Shown: positions 43,206 to 52,024 of the stretch, in pieces | Layout: each line of letters begins with the position of its first letter | Position numbering within the stretch: the stretch's first letter is position 1 | Source: Bacillus sp. sid0103 | GTDB taxonomy: Bacteria > Bacillota > Bacilli > Bacillales_B > DSM-18226 | Direction: 5' to 3' | Assembly: GCF_019219025.1 (NCBI RefSeq) | Contig: NZ_JAHUWN010000004.1 | Location: 186,001-250,000 of the forward strand | DNA length: 64,000 bases | The notes under the pieces: generated by a model | Seen by the model: only the letters and a program-made list of their open reading frames with translations | What the model was told of the DNA's origin: nothing | Database searches by the model: none | Made by a program: the position numbers and the translations under genes

Positions 43206-44294
43206 TTAGATTTTCGGGCTGAGACTTAATTGAACCATTTTAGAAACGATTGCATCGCCCATTTCAGTGGTTTTTGATGTGCCTCCAAGGTCAGGTGTTT
43301 TTATTTTTCCATCGATTAATACCTCTTCAATGGAATCGAGGATCAGTTTCCCTGCTTCAGGGAGTTCGAGATGGTCCATCATCAGACTAAGGCTCCAAAT
43401 CGAGGCAATTGGATTAGCAATCCCTTTTCCTGCAATATCGGGTGCGGAACCATGAATCGGTTCAAACATGGAAGGGTAGATCCGTTCCGGATTGATGTTT
43501 CCAGATGGGGCCAGCCCTAATCCTCCAACGATGGCTGCGCCTAAATCTGTTAATATATCACCAAACAAATTACTACCCACAACCACATCCATTGTCTCTG
43601 GTCTTGAAATAAAATAAGCTGCTAGTGCATCAATATGATAGATTTGTGTGCTTACATCAGGATAGCTATTACCTATTTCTTTTACGATCTCGTCCCAAAA
43701 AGGCATGGTAAAGTTAATCGCATTTGATTTTGTTGCCACTGTTAGGTTTTTCTTGGCCCTTTTTTCTGCCAAGGAAAAAGCATAGTTTACTATTCTTTCC
43801 GAACCGTATCTTGTAAAAATATTATTTTGAACAGCTAATTCATAGGGGGTTCCCTCATGAACGCGCCCGCCGCTATTGGTATACTCTCCCTCGGTATTTT
43901 CCCTTACAACCACAAAGTCAAGGTCTTTATGGGATTTATACCGCAACGGGCTTTCTAACCCTTGAAGAAGTTTAATCGGCCGTAAATTCACATACTGCTG
44001 AAATTTACGGCGAATGGGCAGGATTAGCTCCCAAACGGATATATGATCCGGTACCGATTTTGCACCAACAGCCCCAAAGAGAATAACATCAAAATCTTTT
44101 AATAGATCTAACCCATTCTCGGGCATCATTCTCCCATTTTGAAGATAATAATCACACCCCCAATCAAAAGATTCACAAGAAAAAGTGATACCGCCGTGTA
44201 TTTCTTCCGCTTTTTTTAATACCTTTATGGCCTCATTTATCACTTCTGGGCCAATTCCGTCCCCAGGAATTAAAGCAATGGAAAAGTGCTGCAA
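43206..44294 (-). CDS. Beta-decarboxylating dehydrogenase, tartrate/D-malate type (candidate dimethylmalate dehydrogenase)
   Basis: A roughly 362-residue member of the isopropylmalate/isocitrate/tartrate dehydrogenase family: IPGDGIGPEV at the N-terminus, NLRPIKLLQGLESPL and DFVVVRENTEGEY of the tartrate/D-malate branch, catalytic lysine in VATKSNAINF, GSNLFGDILTDLGA metal-binding aspartates, and FEPIHGSAPDIAGK. These enzymes oxidise and decarboxylate 2-hydroxy dicarboxylates, and 3,3-dimethylmalate is a D-malate analogue. AAAGGAG is spaced best for TTG 44294; a GTG 18 bases upstream is the alternative. Confidence 0.9.
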   Translation of the reverse strand: MQHFSIALIPGDGIGPEVINEAIKVLKKAEEIHGGITFSCESFDWGCDYYLQNGRMMPENGLDLLKDFDVILFGAVGAKSVPDHISVWELILPIRRKFQQYVNLRPIKLLQGLESPLRYKSHKDLDFVVVRENTEGEYTNSGGRVHEGTPYELAVQNNIFTRYGSERIVNYAFSLAEKRAKKNLTVATKSNAINFTMPFWDEIVKEIGNSYPDVSTQIYHIDALAAYFISRPETMDVVVGSNLFGDILTDLGAAIVGGLGLAPSGNINPERIYPSMFEPIHGSAPDIAGKGIANPIASIWSLSLMMDHLELPEAGKLILDSIEEVLIDGKIKTPDLGGTSKTTEMGDAIVSKMVQLSLSPKI

Positions 44295-44328
44295 ATCTGT
44301 CACTCCTTTCACTTAAATTTCTTCGAAA

Positions 44329-45783
44329 CTACTTTTCATCCGCACTTTTTATTTTGATCGCGATATTTTTCAATTGCGTATAATTTTGTAGCGCTTCTAC
44401 TCCTTTTTCACGGCCAATTCCACTTTTTTTATAACCCCCAAATGGAAGTTCAACGCCCCCGGCCGCACCATAGTCATTAATAAAGACCTGACCGCTTTTC
44501 ACTTTACTCGCTACTCTGTGAGCCCGGGATAGATCATTTGTCCAAATCCCGGTAACAAGACCATAGGATGTTCCATTTGCTAATTGAATCGCTTCTTCTT
44601 CGGTTGAAAATTCAAATACAGTCAATACCGGTCCAAATACTTCCTCTTGAGCCATTTCACTGGCTGGAGAAACGTGATCAATAATGGTTGGTTCAAAATA
44701 ATAACCTTCACCCGGCTCCTCTACTTTTGCTTGCTTTCCACCAATTATGACCCGTGCACCTTGGTCTTTTGCTCTTTCAACCATTGCTAGTATTCTGTCA
44801 AACTGCCTTTTTGAAATAATGGGACCTAGCTCGCAGTCATTAACACCGGGACCAATTTTAATGTTTTTCATTCGCTCCGTTAACTTCTCGATTATTTCCT
44901 CTTTGACTTTGGAGTGAACTAGCAGCCTGGAACCGGCTGAACAGGTTTGACCTGCATTCTGAATAATCGAACGAGTCACCCATGTCACCGTTTCATCGAT
45001 ATCACAGTCCGGAAATACAATATGTGGTGACTTCCCTCCCAGCTCGAGTGTGACAGGAACAATATTTTGCGCCGCAGAGATCATCACGCTTGTACCGGTG
45101 CCAACGGAACCCGTAAAAGTGATATGATTGACATCCGGGTGATTCACCAGTGCTGCACCTGCTTCAGGCCCATAACCTGTTACAACTTGAAGAACATCTT
45201 TAAGGACTTCTATCTCAGCAAATATTTCTGCCAGCTTTAATGCTGACAGAGGGGTATCTTCGGCAGGTTTTACAACCACAGTATTTCCAACCGCTATGGC
45301 AGCTGCCACACCCCTTGATGTAATCTGAAGGGGGTAGTTCCAAGGGATAATTTGCGCACAAACCCCCATTGGTTCTCGTACCGTGTAGTCAATAACATTT
45401 GGCGCTACCGGGATTGTTTCTCCAAACATTTTATCTGCAACACCTGCATAATACTCAAAATAGCGTGCACTGCTTTCTACATCGCTTCTTGCTTGGGTGA
45501 GAGGCTTCCCCGTGTCTAAGGTTTCAATCAGTGCCAGTTCTTCCGCTCTTTCACGTATTCTTCGTGCTACTTCATAAAGGGCATTTCCTCTTATACTAGG
45601 TTTTAATGATTGCCATTCAATTGTTTCAAAAACCGTTTTCGCTGCTGCAACGGCCAGATCGACATCTTCCTTTCCGCCCCTGGGAACTGTGCCGATCACT
45701 TCTTGATTGGCAGGATTGTACGATGAAAAAAACTCCCCTGAAACGGATGTTACCCATTCACCATTGATATACATTCTTTCCAT
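44329..45783 (-). CDS. NAD(P)-dependent aldehyde dehydrogenase (candidate aldopantoate dehydrogenase)
   Basis: A 484-residue non-acylating aldehyde dehydrogenase: general base E247 (VTLELGGKSPH), nucleophile C281 (NAGQTCSAGSRL), NAD loop FTGSVGTG (223-230) and C-terminal PFGGYKKSGIGRE. GGAGG lies 6 nt before ATG 45783; a frame start 63 bases upstream lies at the sigma-54 promoter and cannot be used. First gene of the operon. Proposed reaction: aldopantoate to 3,3-dimethylmalate (inference from context). Confidence 0.92.
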   Translation of the reverse strand: MERMYINGEWVTSVSGEFFSSYNPANQEVIGTVPRGGKEDVDLAVAAAKTVFETIEWQSLKPSIRGNALYEVARRIRERAEELALIETLDTGKPLTQARSDVESSARYFEYYAGVADKMFGETIPVAPNVIDYTVREPMGVCAQIIPWNYPLQITSRGVAAAIAVGNTVVVKPAEDTPLSALKLAEIFAEIEVLKDVLQVVTGYGPEAGAALVNHPDVNHITFTGSVGTGTSVMISAAQNIVPVTLELGGKSPHIVFPDCDIDETVTWVTRSIIQNAGQTCSAGSRLLVHSKVKEEIIEKLTERMKNIKIGPGVNDCELGPIISKRQFDRILAMVERAKDQGARVIIGGKQAKVEEPGEGYYFEPTIIDHVSPASEMAQEEVFGPVLTVFEFSTEEEAIQLANGTSYGLVTGIWTNDLSRAHRVASKVKSGQVFINDYGAAGGVELPFGGYKKSGIGREKGVEALQNYTQLKNIAIKIKSADEK

Positions 45784-45829
45784 TGTGAACCTCCATTTTG
45801 TCAAGGCTATAATTCTTACCCTATATATT

Positions 45830-45846
45830 TGCAATTTTTGTGCCAA
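45830..45846 (-). promoter_or_regulatory. Sigma-54 (SigL) -24/-12 promoter
   Basis: TTGGCACAAAAATTGCA on the minus strand, matching TGGCAC-N5-TTGCA with correct spacing. It is 47 nt upstream of the aldehyde dehydrogenase start, just beyond the activator's terminator. Confidence 0.88.
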
Positions 45847-45883
45847 GATTGAAAATTTAGAAAAATCGGAAATATCAAATAAA

Positions 45884-45906
45884 AACAGGGATATAATATC
45901 CCTGTT
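45884..45906 (-). terminator. Terminator after the sigma-54 activator gene
   Basis: AACAGGGAT/ATCCCTGTT stem then TTTTATTTG on the minus strand. It separates the regulator transcript from the downstream sigma-54 operon. Confidence 0.8.
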
Positions 45907-45915
45907 AAAAAAAAT

Positions 45916-45956
45916 GATGTTTTAATCTGCAACATCGTATTGTATTTTGAAACATC
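45916..45956. promoter_or_regulatory. Candidate upstream activator sites
   Basis: GATGTT (45916-45921) and AACATC (45931-45936) form a dyad, and AACATC recurs at 45951-45956 with TGCAACATC/TGAAACATC as near direct repeats 20 bp apart. They lie 70-125 bp upstream of the -24/-12 promoter, a usual enhancer distance. Confidence 0.5.
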
Positions 45957-47799
45957 AAATATCATATTCTTTGATTTTTCTCCAAAGAGTGGAGCGATCA
46001 ATTCCAAGTGATTGAGCCGCTAACGTTTTGTTGTTTCCGAATTTTTCCAATGTCGTAAAGATGAGTTCTTTTTCCTTGTTTTTAATACTTTGTCTTTTTG
46101 TCGTTTCTTCTGAATCCTTCCGTCTCCTTATTTTATCAGAAAGAAACTTTGCCCCCTGTAGTCTTAAACTAGGACTCTCTTCAAGAACGACCAACCGTTC
46201 AATGGTATTCCTTAATTCGCGTATATTTCCAGGCCAGTCATATTTCTGGAATAAACCAATTAGTTCTTCTTGAACGTTGATGATTTTATTTTTTCTCTTT
46301 TCATTAAACTCATTTAGAAAAGCCTCTACCAGTTTTGGTATATCCGCTAAACGCTCGCGAAGAGGAGGCAATTCCAGAGATAGTACATTCAGACGATAAT
46401 ATAAATCAGATCGGAATTGTTTCCGATCCACCTCCTCCTCTAAATTTCGATTCGTTGCGGTAATGATTCGGACATCCACTGGTATAATTCGCTCCCCGCC
46501 CACGCGCCTAATGGTTCTTTCCTGTAGAACCCTTAATAGGAGAGCCTGAATTCGTAAAGGGATCTCACCAATTTCATCTAAAAATAGTGTGCCTCCATGA
46601 GCAAGTTCAAATAAGCCTGGTTTTCCTTCTTTTAGACCGCCTGTGAATGTGCCTTTCTCATATCCAAATATCTCACTTTCTAGTAGATTCTCTGGCAGCA
46701 CTGCGCAATTGACCGCGACAAATGGACCAACTGATCGATGACTGGCGGAATGAATACCTTGAGCAAATAATTCTTTTCCAGTTCCAGACTCACCAGTGAT
46801 TGATACAGTAGATTCTGTTTCAGCAAATTTCCTTGCTAGATCTTTTGCCTCCAGTATTTCCTGTGTTTCCCCAATAATATCACTTAACCGATATTTTGCC
46901 TCCAAGCCATTTTGATGAAGTTTCTTCCGCAGTTGTAATTCTACTTTTTGAATATCTGTAATTTCCTTGAAATTTGACACGGCTCCGACAATTTTTCCTT
47001 TGACGATGACAGGAGATCGGTTAATGACAATTTGTCGGCCTCCGATAGTCGCAATATCACCTCTTTCGATCTTCCCCGCTTTCAATACTCGGATCATATC
47101 AGATTGTGGGATGAACTCTGTGATGTTTCTCCCCTTCATTACCTTATCAACACCTAAGATTGTTTTTGCATGTTCATTAACCAGTCTAATGGTTCCGCTT
47201 CTGTCAATCGCAATCACTCCATCATGCGTTGAGTGGACGATTGCATCAACTTGATACCTTTCTTTTGTGATTTCCTCAACTAAATTCACTAATGATCCTG
47301 CGATCTTTAAAAAAGAAATCACAGAAGTAAAGGCGGGTTTAATAAAATGTAAATTTTTATTCCTTGGGTTAGAAATTAACCCTTTCATCCATATTGGGGC
47401 TAGATAAACGTGATTCGGCTTAAGTAGTCCTGCTTGTTTTTCGGTTAAAAAAGAAAGTTGAATCTCATCCTTCGTAACCTGTTCGGCGTTTTCTTTTCTC
47501 AACCACTCTATTTCTTTGGTTGAAGCAATTATTGAATACTCTCTTTTTTCTGGGATATCGAACAATCCCTTTATGCACTTTTTTACATCTTCTATATGTA
47601 CTGAGATAGGGATAATTGGAAAAGAAAGACCGGCTAATTCTTTCTCGAAATTCACCGGTGTAATAATAACCATTGGATTCATGATCTGATCTAATATGGA
47701 ATTAATGGAATAAAAACTCGCTGTTGAGTATCCCATTTCTTTTAATAAATGTGTAATTTGGTCTTCATATAAATCATTCATTTTAAAAAGTGCTATCAT
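45955..47799 (-). CDS. Sigma-54-dependent transcriptional activator with PAS domain
   Basis: A 614-residue enhancer-binding protein. The N-terminal 180 residues look like a PrpR-type ligand/sensor region. PAS covers about 185-290 ([14 protein letters not shown]). The AAA+ domain has Walker A GESGTGKE (336-343) and Walker [12 protein letters not shown]. The sigma-54 contact loop, normally GAFTGA, reads GTFTGG (383-388), keeping the central F-T-G. A Fis-type helix-turn-helix closes the protein ([20 protein letters not shown]). It should sense a metabolite of the downstream operon and activate the promoter at 45830-45846. Confidence 0.92.
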   Translation of the reverse strand: MIALFKMNDLYEDQITHLLKEMGYSTASFYSINSILDQIMNPMVIITPVNFEKELAGLSFPIIPISVHIEDVKKCIKGLFDIPEKREYSIIASTKEIEWLRKENAEQVTKDEIQLSFLTEKQAGLLKPNHVYLAPIWMKGLISNPRNKNLHFIKPAFTSVISFLKIAGSLVNLVEEITKERYQVDAIVHSTHDGVIAIDRSGTIRLVNEHAKTILGVDKVMKGRNITEFIPQSDMIRVLKAGKIERGDIATIGGRQIVINRSPVIVKGKIVGAVSNFKEITDIQKVELQLRKKLHQNGLEAKYRLSDIIGETQEILEAKDLARKFAETESTVSITGESGTGKELFAQGIHSASHRSVGPFVAVNCAVLPENLLESEIFGYEKGTFTGGLKEGKPGLFELAHGGTLFLDEIGEIPLRIQALLLRVLQERTIRRVGGERIIPVDVRIITATNRNLEEEVDRKQFRSDLYYRLNVLSLELPPLRERLADIPKLVEAFLNEFNEKRKNKIINVQEELIGLFQKYDWPGNIRELRNTIERLVVLEESPSLRLQGAKFLSDKIRRRKDSEETTKRQSIKNKEKELIFTTLEKFGNNKTLAAQSLGIDRSTLWRKIKEYDI

Positions 47800-48159
47800 C
47801 CGTATCCCCCCTGAAAAAAGCTATGTAAATAGAATTGACTTTGAAAAAATATGTTAATTTTTGTATTTTTAAAATATTCTATATTTATCTTAAAATTCTA
47901 TCTTTAAACTTTCAAGTGCAACTGAGTGATAGAATTTACCTGTTTTTGCTGACTTTTTTTCAATTGCCATATATTTTTTAAGAACAGAAGTAACAAAACT
48001 CAATTCCCCCTTCGTTATTCGGGCAATAAAAAGCAGCTACTTTTACATAGCTGCTAAAAGTTGGTGGGTATTGTTAGAGCTCCCTCCTATAAATCTTTGG
48101 TTGCCGCTGCAACCCCAATTTTAATTTCTTATATCTGATATTTTAATAGGAAAGACTTA
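47800..48159 (-). terminator. Gene-free stretch holding the terminator of the HAAS-protein gene
   Basis: AGCAGCTA/TAGCTGCT hairpin at 48032-48055, followed on the minus strand by TTTTATTGCCC. It ends the PadR-HAAS unit. The rest is AT-rich with no gene; the activator's promoter should lie near 47820-47900. Confidence 0.7.
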
Positions 48160-49158
48160 TTAACGAATTCTAGCCTTGCGAAAGCCATCAACTACATTGA
48201 TAGCTGTCGATACTATAAAGATGAAAATTCCACCGCCAACGATCCAGGTCTTAAATTGATTAGCGGTAATGGAAAATAAATCCACCATATACGTAATAAA
48301 ATCTTTGCTTAGTAGATTCGGATTTATTACTATTACTATAAATACAATAGTTTGAATTATCTGAAGGACAGCATTGGATATTGCCATCCGTTTCGTCCAT
48401 TGTCCCTTTATCAATTTATAAAGGGATAATGCTATTTCGAATGCGATCATCATAACAACGATTGGCCAATACTGAAGCAAAACCTCTTGATTGAAAGTTG
48501 GAGTCACAAATATAAGAGCGTCTTTACCTCCTTCGTATACACCTACAAGGTGACTCGCGTAAAAATAAAATGTCGCCCAGATCGCAGTCCACATTAATCC
48601 TCCAAATACTTCGAACTTGGAAATAGCTTTTTTCTTAGGGATATACGGGATATTTTTCAAATCATCTGGAGTCCATTTTTTAAGGCTTGCTGTTAGAGGC
48701 AGCTCATCTTTTCCTTTATCTGTTCTTTCTAAAATCGCAAACACAATGGTTAGCCAAAAGAATACTTGGATCCCTATTTCAATGATTCTCCAAATTCCTT
48801 CACCAAAAAGTCTTAAAACAACATTTATTACCGCTTCTTCCCCGCCATATCCGATAAAGTATTCGGCAATCATCGAGATTAACGAAATAACAGCGGCAAT
48901 CGGTAAAATCATTTTCAACAGCGTCACATATACATCAAAATAGCGAGGACCAATAAGATACATGGGCCGATCTCGATAACCACCAGCCAAATTCACTGGA
49001 CTCCCTAATTGTTCAAGAACAGCCTTTATATCTTTTTCACTGTAATCATCAGGCAGCATATCCTCTATGGTTGACCGTAATTCAAGTGCAATATCCTCAC
49101 GATTTATTTCAGGCAGCCTTCGAGTAACTTCCTGAATATAAATCTCAATTAGATTCAT
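48160..49158 (-). CDS. HAAS-domain multispanning membrane protein
   Basis: A 332-residue protein. The first 65 residues are a HAAS/DUF1700-type helical domain (YIQEVTRRLPEINREDIALE...IKAVLEQLGSP). Seven or so membrane segments follow. It overlaps the padR gene by 14 nt. PadR plus HAAS membrane protein is a frequent pair in Firmicutes, where the HAAS domain is thought to relay signals to transporters or regulators. Specific function unknown. Confidence 0.8.
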   Translation of the reverse strand: MNLIEIYIQEVTRRLPEINREDIALELRSTIEDMLPDDYSEKDIKAVLEQLGSPVNLAGGYRDRPMYLIGPRYFDVYVTLLKMILPIAAVISLISMIAEYFIGYGGEEAVINVVLRLFGEGIWRIIEIGIQVFFWLTIVFAILERTDKGKDELPLTASLKKWTPDDLKNIPYIPKKKAISKFEVFGGLMWTAIWATFYFYASHLVGVYEGGKDALIFVTPTFNQEVLLQYWPIVVMMIAFEIALSLYKLIKGQWTKRMAISNAVLQIIQTIVFIVIVINPNLLSKDFITYMVDLFSITANQFKTWIVGGGIFIFIVSTAINVVDGFRKARIR

Positions 49159-49492
49159 CCTCTTCCTCTCCCTTTAATAAGTTATAAAGCTCTTTTGAAT
49201 TCTTAATCCATTCCTTTTTTATCTGTAAAAATATCTCTAACCCATATTCACTTAAAACATAGTACTTACGGGGTCTACTCTCAGATGTATCCCAACTACT
49301 CGATACCAGCTCCTGTTTTTCTAATCGGCGAAGCAAAGGATATAGGGTACTTTGATCAATGGCAATTCCTGATCCCTCCAATAATTGAACAAGTGAATAT
49401 CCATACTGGGGGGTTCGTAATTGACTTAAAACCGCTAATGTCAACGTTCCTCTCCTAAGTTCTGTCGTTAATGAATCCAATAAATGACTCAT
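49145..49492 (-). CDS. PadR-family transcriptional repressor
   Basis: A 115-residue PadR regulator: winged helix at 10-75 (LRRGTLTLAVLSQL, YGYSLVQLLEGSGIAIDQST, LYPLLRRLEKQELV) and a C-terminal dimerisation helix. The effector is unknown. AT-rich ATAC/GTAT half-sites upstream (49523-49558) could be its operator, giving autoregulation of the pair. Confidence 0.92.
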   Translation of the reverse strand: MSHLLDSLTTELRRGTLTLAVLSQLRTPQYGYSLVQLLEGSGIAIDQSTLYPLLRRLEKQELVSSSWDTSESRPRKYYVLSEYGLEIFLQIKKEWIKNSKELYNLLKGEEEDESN

Positions 49493-49522
49493 TCACCCAC
49501 CTCATTTTTTATTACTATATGT

Positions 49523-49560
49523 CATACAGTATTTGATTTATACTATGTATCATACACTAT
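49523..49560. promoter_or_regulatory. Possible PadR operator
   Basis: CATACAGTAT, ATACTATGTAT and CATACACTAT are clustered directly upstream of padR; PadR boxes are built on ATAC/GTAT half-sites. No strict palindrome, so tentative. Confidence 0.4.
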
Positions 49561-49606
49561 TGTTGTGACGAAAACAATTAAAATTTGGAAATATTTACAA
49601 ATATCA

Positions 49607-49636
49607 AAAAGGCGCCTCTTTTTAAGAAAAGCGCCC
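49607..49636 (-). terminator. Terminator after the DUF3291 gene
   Basis: GGGCGC...GCGCC stem with pairing inner arms, then TTTTTGATATTTG on the minus strand, about 100 nt after the stop codon. Confidence 0.7.
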
Positions 49637-49739
49637 TAATGTGGAAGATTAAAATCTCTCCTATTTGTTTCAATAGATATTTCAAGAAAGAAGAAAAGTG
49701 ATGTTTCTCTGTTTCCTAAACTTAAACAAGAGCCCCCTG

Positions 49740-50207
49740 CTACTTAATCAAGCACGTCTCCCCTTTTTCATCAAACAGGTGCTTAAAGTCAAACGCAAAA
49801 GGAGTCGACCCATGCTGAATATAATAGTTGTATCTTTTGAAAGCCTCCACCCATGAGACATCCTTCACCTTTTCTGTCCACCACACTACATATGAAAGAT
49901 GTTTCTCTTGATAAGGCTCCATCCATTTGCTCCTATCTCGCAACGCTTGCTTATGCTGACCTGAATAGGTAAAACGATAAAGGGATTGAAGGTTTTTCCA
50001 TACCGTTAGTGTAAGAATAGGAAAACCTTCCCCTTTAATGTCTTTTACAGGAAAAGACACTCCATTTGATGAAAACGCCTCTATAAGATGTCCAGATTTT
50101 AATGCCTGCTGAAATACTTCATTTCCAACTTCAAAAAATTCACGAGAGGCAAGGTGGTCATAGGGGTGATTTAGCCTGCCAACAGTATAGATTGATACTA
50201 AAGCCAT
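49740..50207 (-). CDS. DUF3291 family protein
   Basis: A 155-residue protein of the DUF3291 family (dimeric ferredoxin-like fold related to antibiotic biosynthesis monooxygenases). Diagnostic blocks are ILTLTVWKNLQSLYRFTYSG (about 64-83), HKQALRDRSKWM, LSYVVWWTEK and a final STPFAFDF. Function unknown. Ribosome site GGAGG precedes ATG 50207. Monocistronic. Confidence 0.8.
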   Translation of the reverse strand: MALVSIYTVGRLNHPYDHLASREFFEVGNEVFQQALKSGHLIEAFSSNGVSFPVKDIKGEGFPILTLTVWKNLQSLYRFTYSGQHKQALRDRSKWMEPYQEKHLSYVVWWTEKVKDVSWVEAFKRYNYYIQHGSTPFAFDFKHLFDEKGETCLIK

Positions 50208-50324
50208 AAACAGCCCTCCATTTACAGTCTTTACCTAGATATATTCAAGTAAGATGGGATCTTATAACTTCTAGTTACCACGTACAAAATCGCGGATGCA
50301 GGGCAGGAAAATTATAGAGGTAGT

Positions 50325-50358
50325 AACGTCTCTTGGTTATTAGTTTGAGACGTTTTTT
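50325..50358 (+). terminator. Orphan plus-strand terminator
   Basis: AACGTCTC/GAGACGTT hairpin followed by TTTTTTTG on the plus strand only. No plus-strand gene precedes it, so it may end a short RNA starting in 50220-50300. Confidence 0.5.
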
Positions 50359-50382
50359 TGTATTGCTATATAAATTAGTAAA

Positions 50383-51213
50383 TTAAGTATTAAATAATGT
50401 TCCATTTAGTGCTTCAATGTACCTTTTCGCTGATCTGTTAACGACCAAATCGGCTTCATCTTTAATAATGCGATGAAATGCGTCGTATAATCGATTAAAT
50501 GTAAATTTATTTACCCTATCCGCGATTCTTTCAACTGTTACACTGGGCAGAGGAATGAAGTTAGGATAACTATACATAAAACTCACCCACTTACAATCAG
50601 CTGCCACGCGTATAATATCTCCACTCAATAAAATTCCATTTTGACTTCTTCCATTTTTCCACTCTAAAACAGTACCGCCTTTATAATGTCCTCCGATTCT
50701 ATGAAGGATAAGACCTTCCTGTAATTCTATCGATTCTCCAAACCAAAAAATGATTTTCTCGCTGGGTCTTGTCACCCATTCTTTATCATCTTCGTGAATA
50801 TAAATTGGAGCATCGAATGCTTCAGCCCATTCTACTTGACTAGAGTAATAATGGGGATGTGATAAAGCAATAGCATCAATTCCGCCTAATTTGTTAATAT
50901 GTGAAATGGTTGATGGATCAATAAATGTAATACAATCCCACAATAAGTTGTAATGTCTTTCTTTTACAAGATAAGCTGACTGTCCAATTCCAAAACTTGG
51001 ATTAGTCTTTATGCTATATAATCCTTCTTCTTGGAGCTCAATGATATTACTATATGTACCGACCTCTATCAGCTTTTCTAATGTGGTCCACACCTGTCCT
51101 TTGGAACCAACAAATTGTCTTTCTTCCTCGCAAATCAAACATTGTTTTGGTGCTTCGATTGAACTTGAATACTGAACTCCACAAGTTTCACATATATATT
51201 TTTTCAAAAACAC
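50383..51213 (-). CDS. Metallo-beta-lactamase-fold hydrolase with zinc ribbon
   Basis: A 276-residue protein. A rubredoxin-like knot (CETCGVQY...CLICEEE, residues 8-31) precedes a metallo-beta-lactamase fold. The usual HxHxDH motif is reduced to SHPHYYSS (about 118-125), and later metal-ligand blocks are GGHYKGGTVLEW and LLSGDIIRV. Loss of the Asp-His half suggests altered metal binding or loss of hydrolase activity. Substrate unknown. Upstream AGGAGAGG supports the start. Confidence 0.8.
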   Translation of the reverse strand: MFLKKYICETCGVQYSSSIEAPKQCLICEEERQFVGSKGQVWTTLEKLIEVGTYSNIIELQEEGLYSIKTNPSFGIGQSAYLVKERHYNLLWDCITFIDPSTISHINKLGGIDAIALSHPHYYSSQVEWAEAFDAPIYIHEDDKEWVTRPSEKIIFWFGESIELQEGLILHRIGGHYKGGTVLEWKNGRSQNGILLSGDIIRVAADCKWVSFMYSYPNFIPLPSVTVERIADRVNKFTFNRLYDAFHRIIKDEADLVVNRSAKRYIEALNGTLFNT

Positions 51214-51290
51214 CTCTCCTTTACTTTTTCACTACTCACTTCTAAATTCTCCATAAAAATCCAATAATCCTTCTTCAAGTAATGCCGCCC

Positions 51291-52024
51291 CGTTAGTTTA
51301 AGTGCAACGGTTCACAATCATTTTTTGTAGAGAGCATTTTGGAAAATCAACATTTTCACTAGATAAAATAAGAATATCAGACACTCTAATTTTAGCATCT
51401 GATATTCGAGTCACAGTTCATTTATCTATATTGACTATTTTCTCAAGGTTTTTAGTGCACCACTCCAAGCTATAACTTGGTCAACCATTAAATTGACATT
51501 TTTAAGATGTAATTCAGCTGGTTTAAAAGTAGTAAAGTTTTCGAAATCTGTAAATAAAGATAATGTTGGGTGAACCTTCACATCGGCTATGAGTAATTCA
51601 GCACAAATTCCACGTAAATGCTCAGCTGCACGTGCTCCACCCGTTGAACCATAACTTACAATACCTGCTGCTTTGTTATTCCAGGCTTCACGAGCAAAAT
51701 CAAGTGCATTTTTTAATGCTCCTGTGATACTGTGATTGTATTCTTGAACAATAAATACGAATCCATCCAAGCTAAAGATCTTTTCATTCCAAGCCGCAAT
51801 TCCAGGTTCTGTTCCATCGGTTGTTCCTAAAAAAGGTAATTGAAAATCAGAAATATCAACAATTTCATAATTTGCATCTCCACGTTTGTCAGCAATTTTT
51901 TTTACCCATTCTCCAACTTGAGGACTAACTCGACCCTTACGAGTGCTTCCTAAGATAATTCCGATATTTAATTTATCATATGTCATTATTTCTTCCTCCT
52001 TAATGGATTCTCCGTTTAAATTGT
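51291..52024. repeat. Duplicated locus, copy B (flavin reductase and flanks)
   Basis: Matches 12796-13523 from CGTTAGTTTAAGTGCAAC through the terminator, gene and ribosome site. An IS110 remnant lies about 880 bp beyond its upstream end. Confidence 0.85.
51435..51986 (-). CDS. NADPH-dependent FMN reductase family protein, copy B
   Basis: 183 residues, the same length as copy A (12934-13485) and differing at 11 positions by my reading, for example K17 for Q and S114 for G beside the flavin loops. Motifs are as in copy A (GSTRKGR, EYNHSITGALKNALDF). AAGGAGG lies 8 nt before ATG 51986; a frame extending 96 bases upstream is not supported. Monocistronic with the duplicated terminator. Confidence 0.9.
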   Translation of the reverse strand: MTYDKLNIGIILGSTRKGRVSPQVGEWVKKIADKRGDANYEIVDISDFQLPFLGTTDGTEPGIAAWNEKIFSLDGFVFIVQEYNHSITGALKNALDFAREAWNNKAAGIVSYGSTGGARAAEHLRGICAELLIADVKVHPTLSLFTDFENFTTFKPAELHLKNVNLMVDQVIAWSGALKTLRK

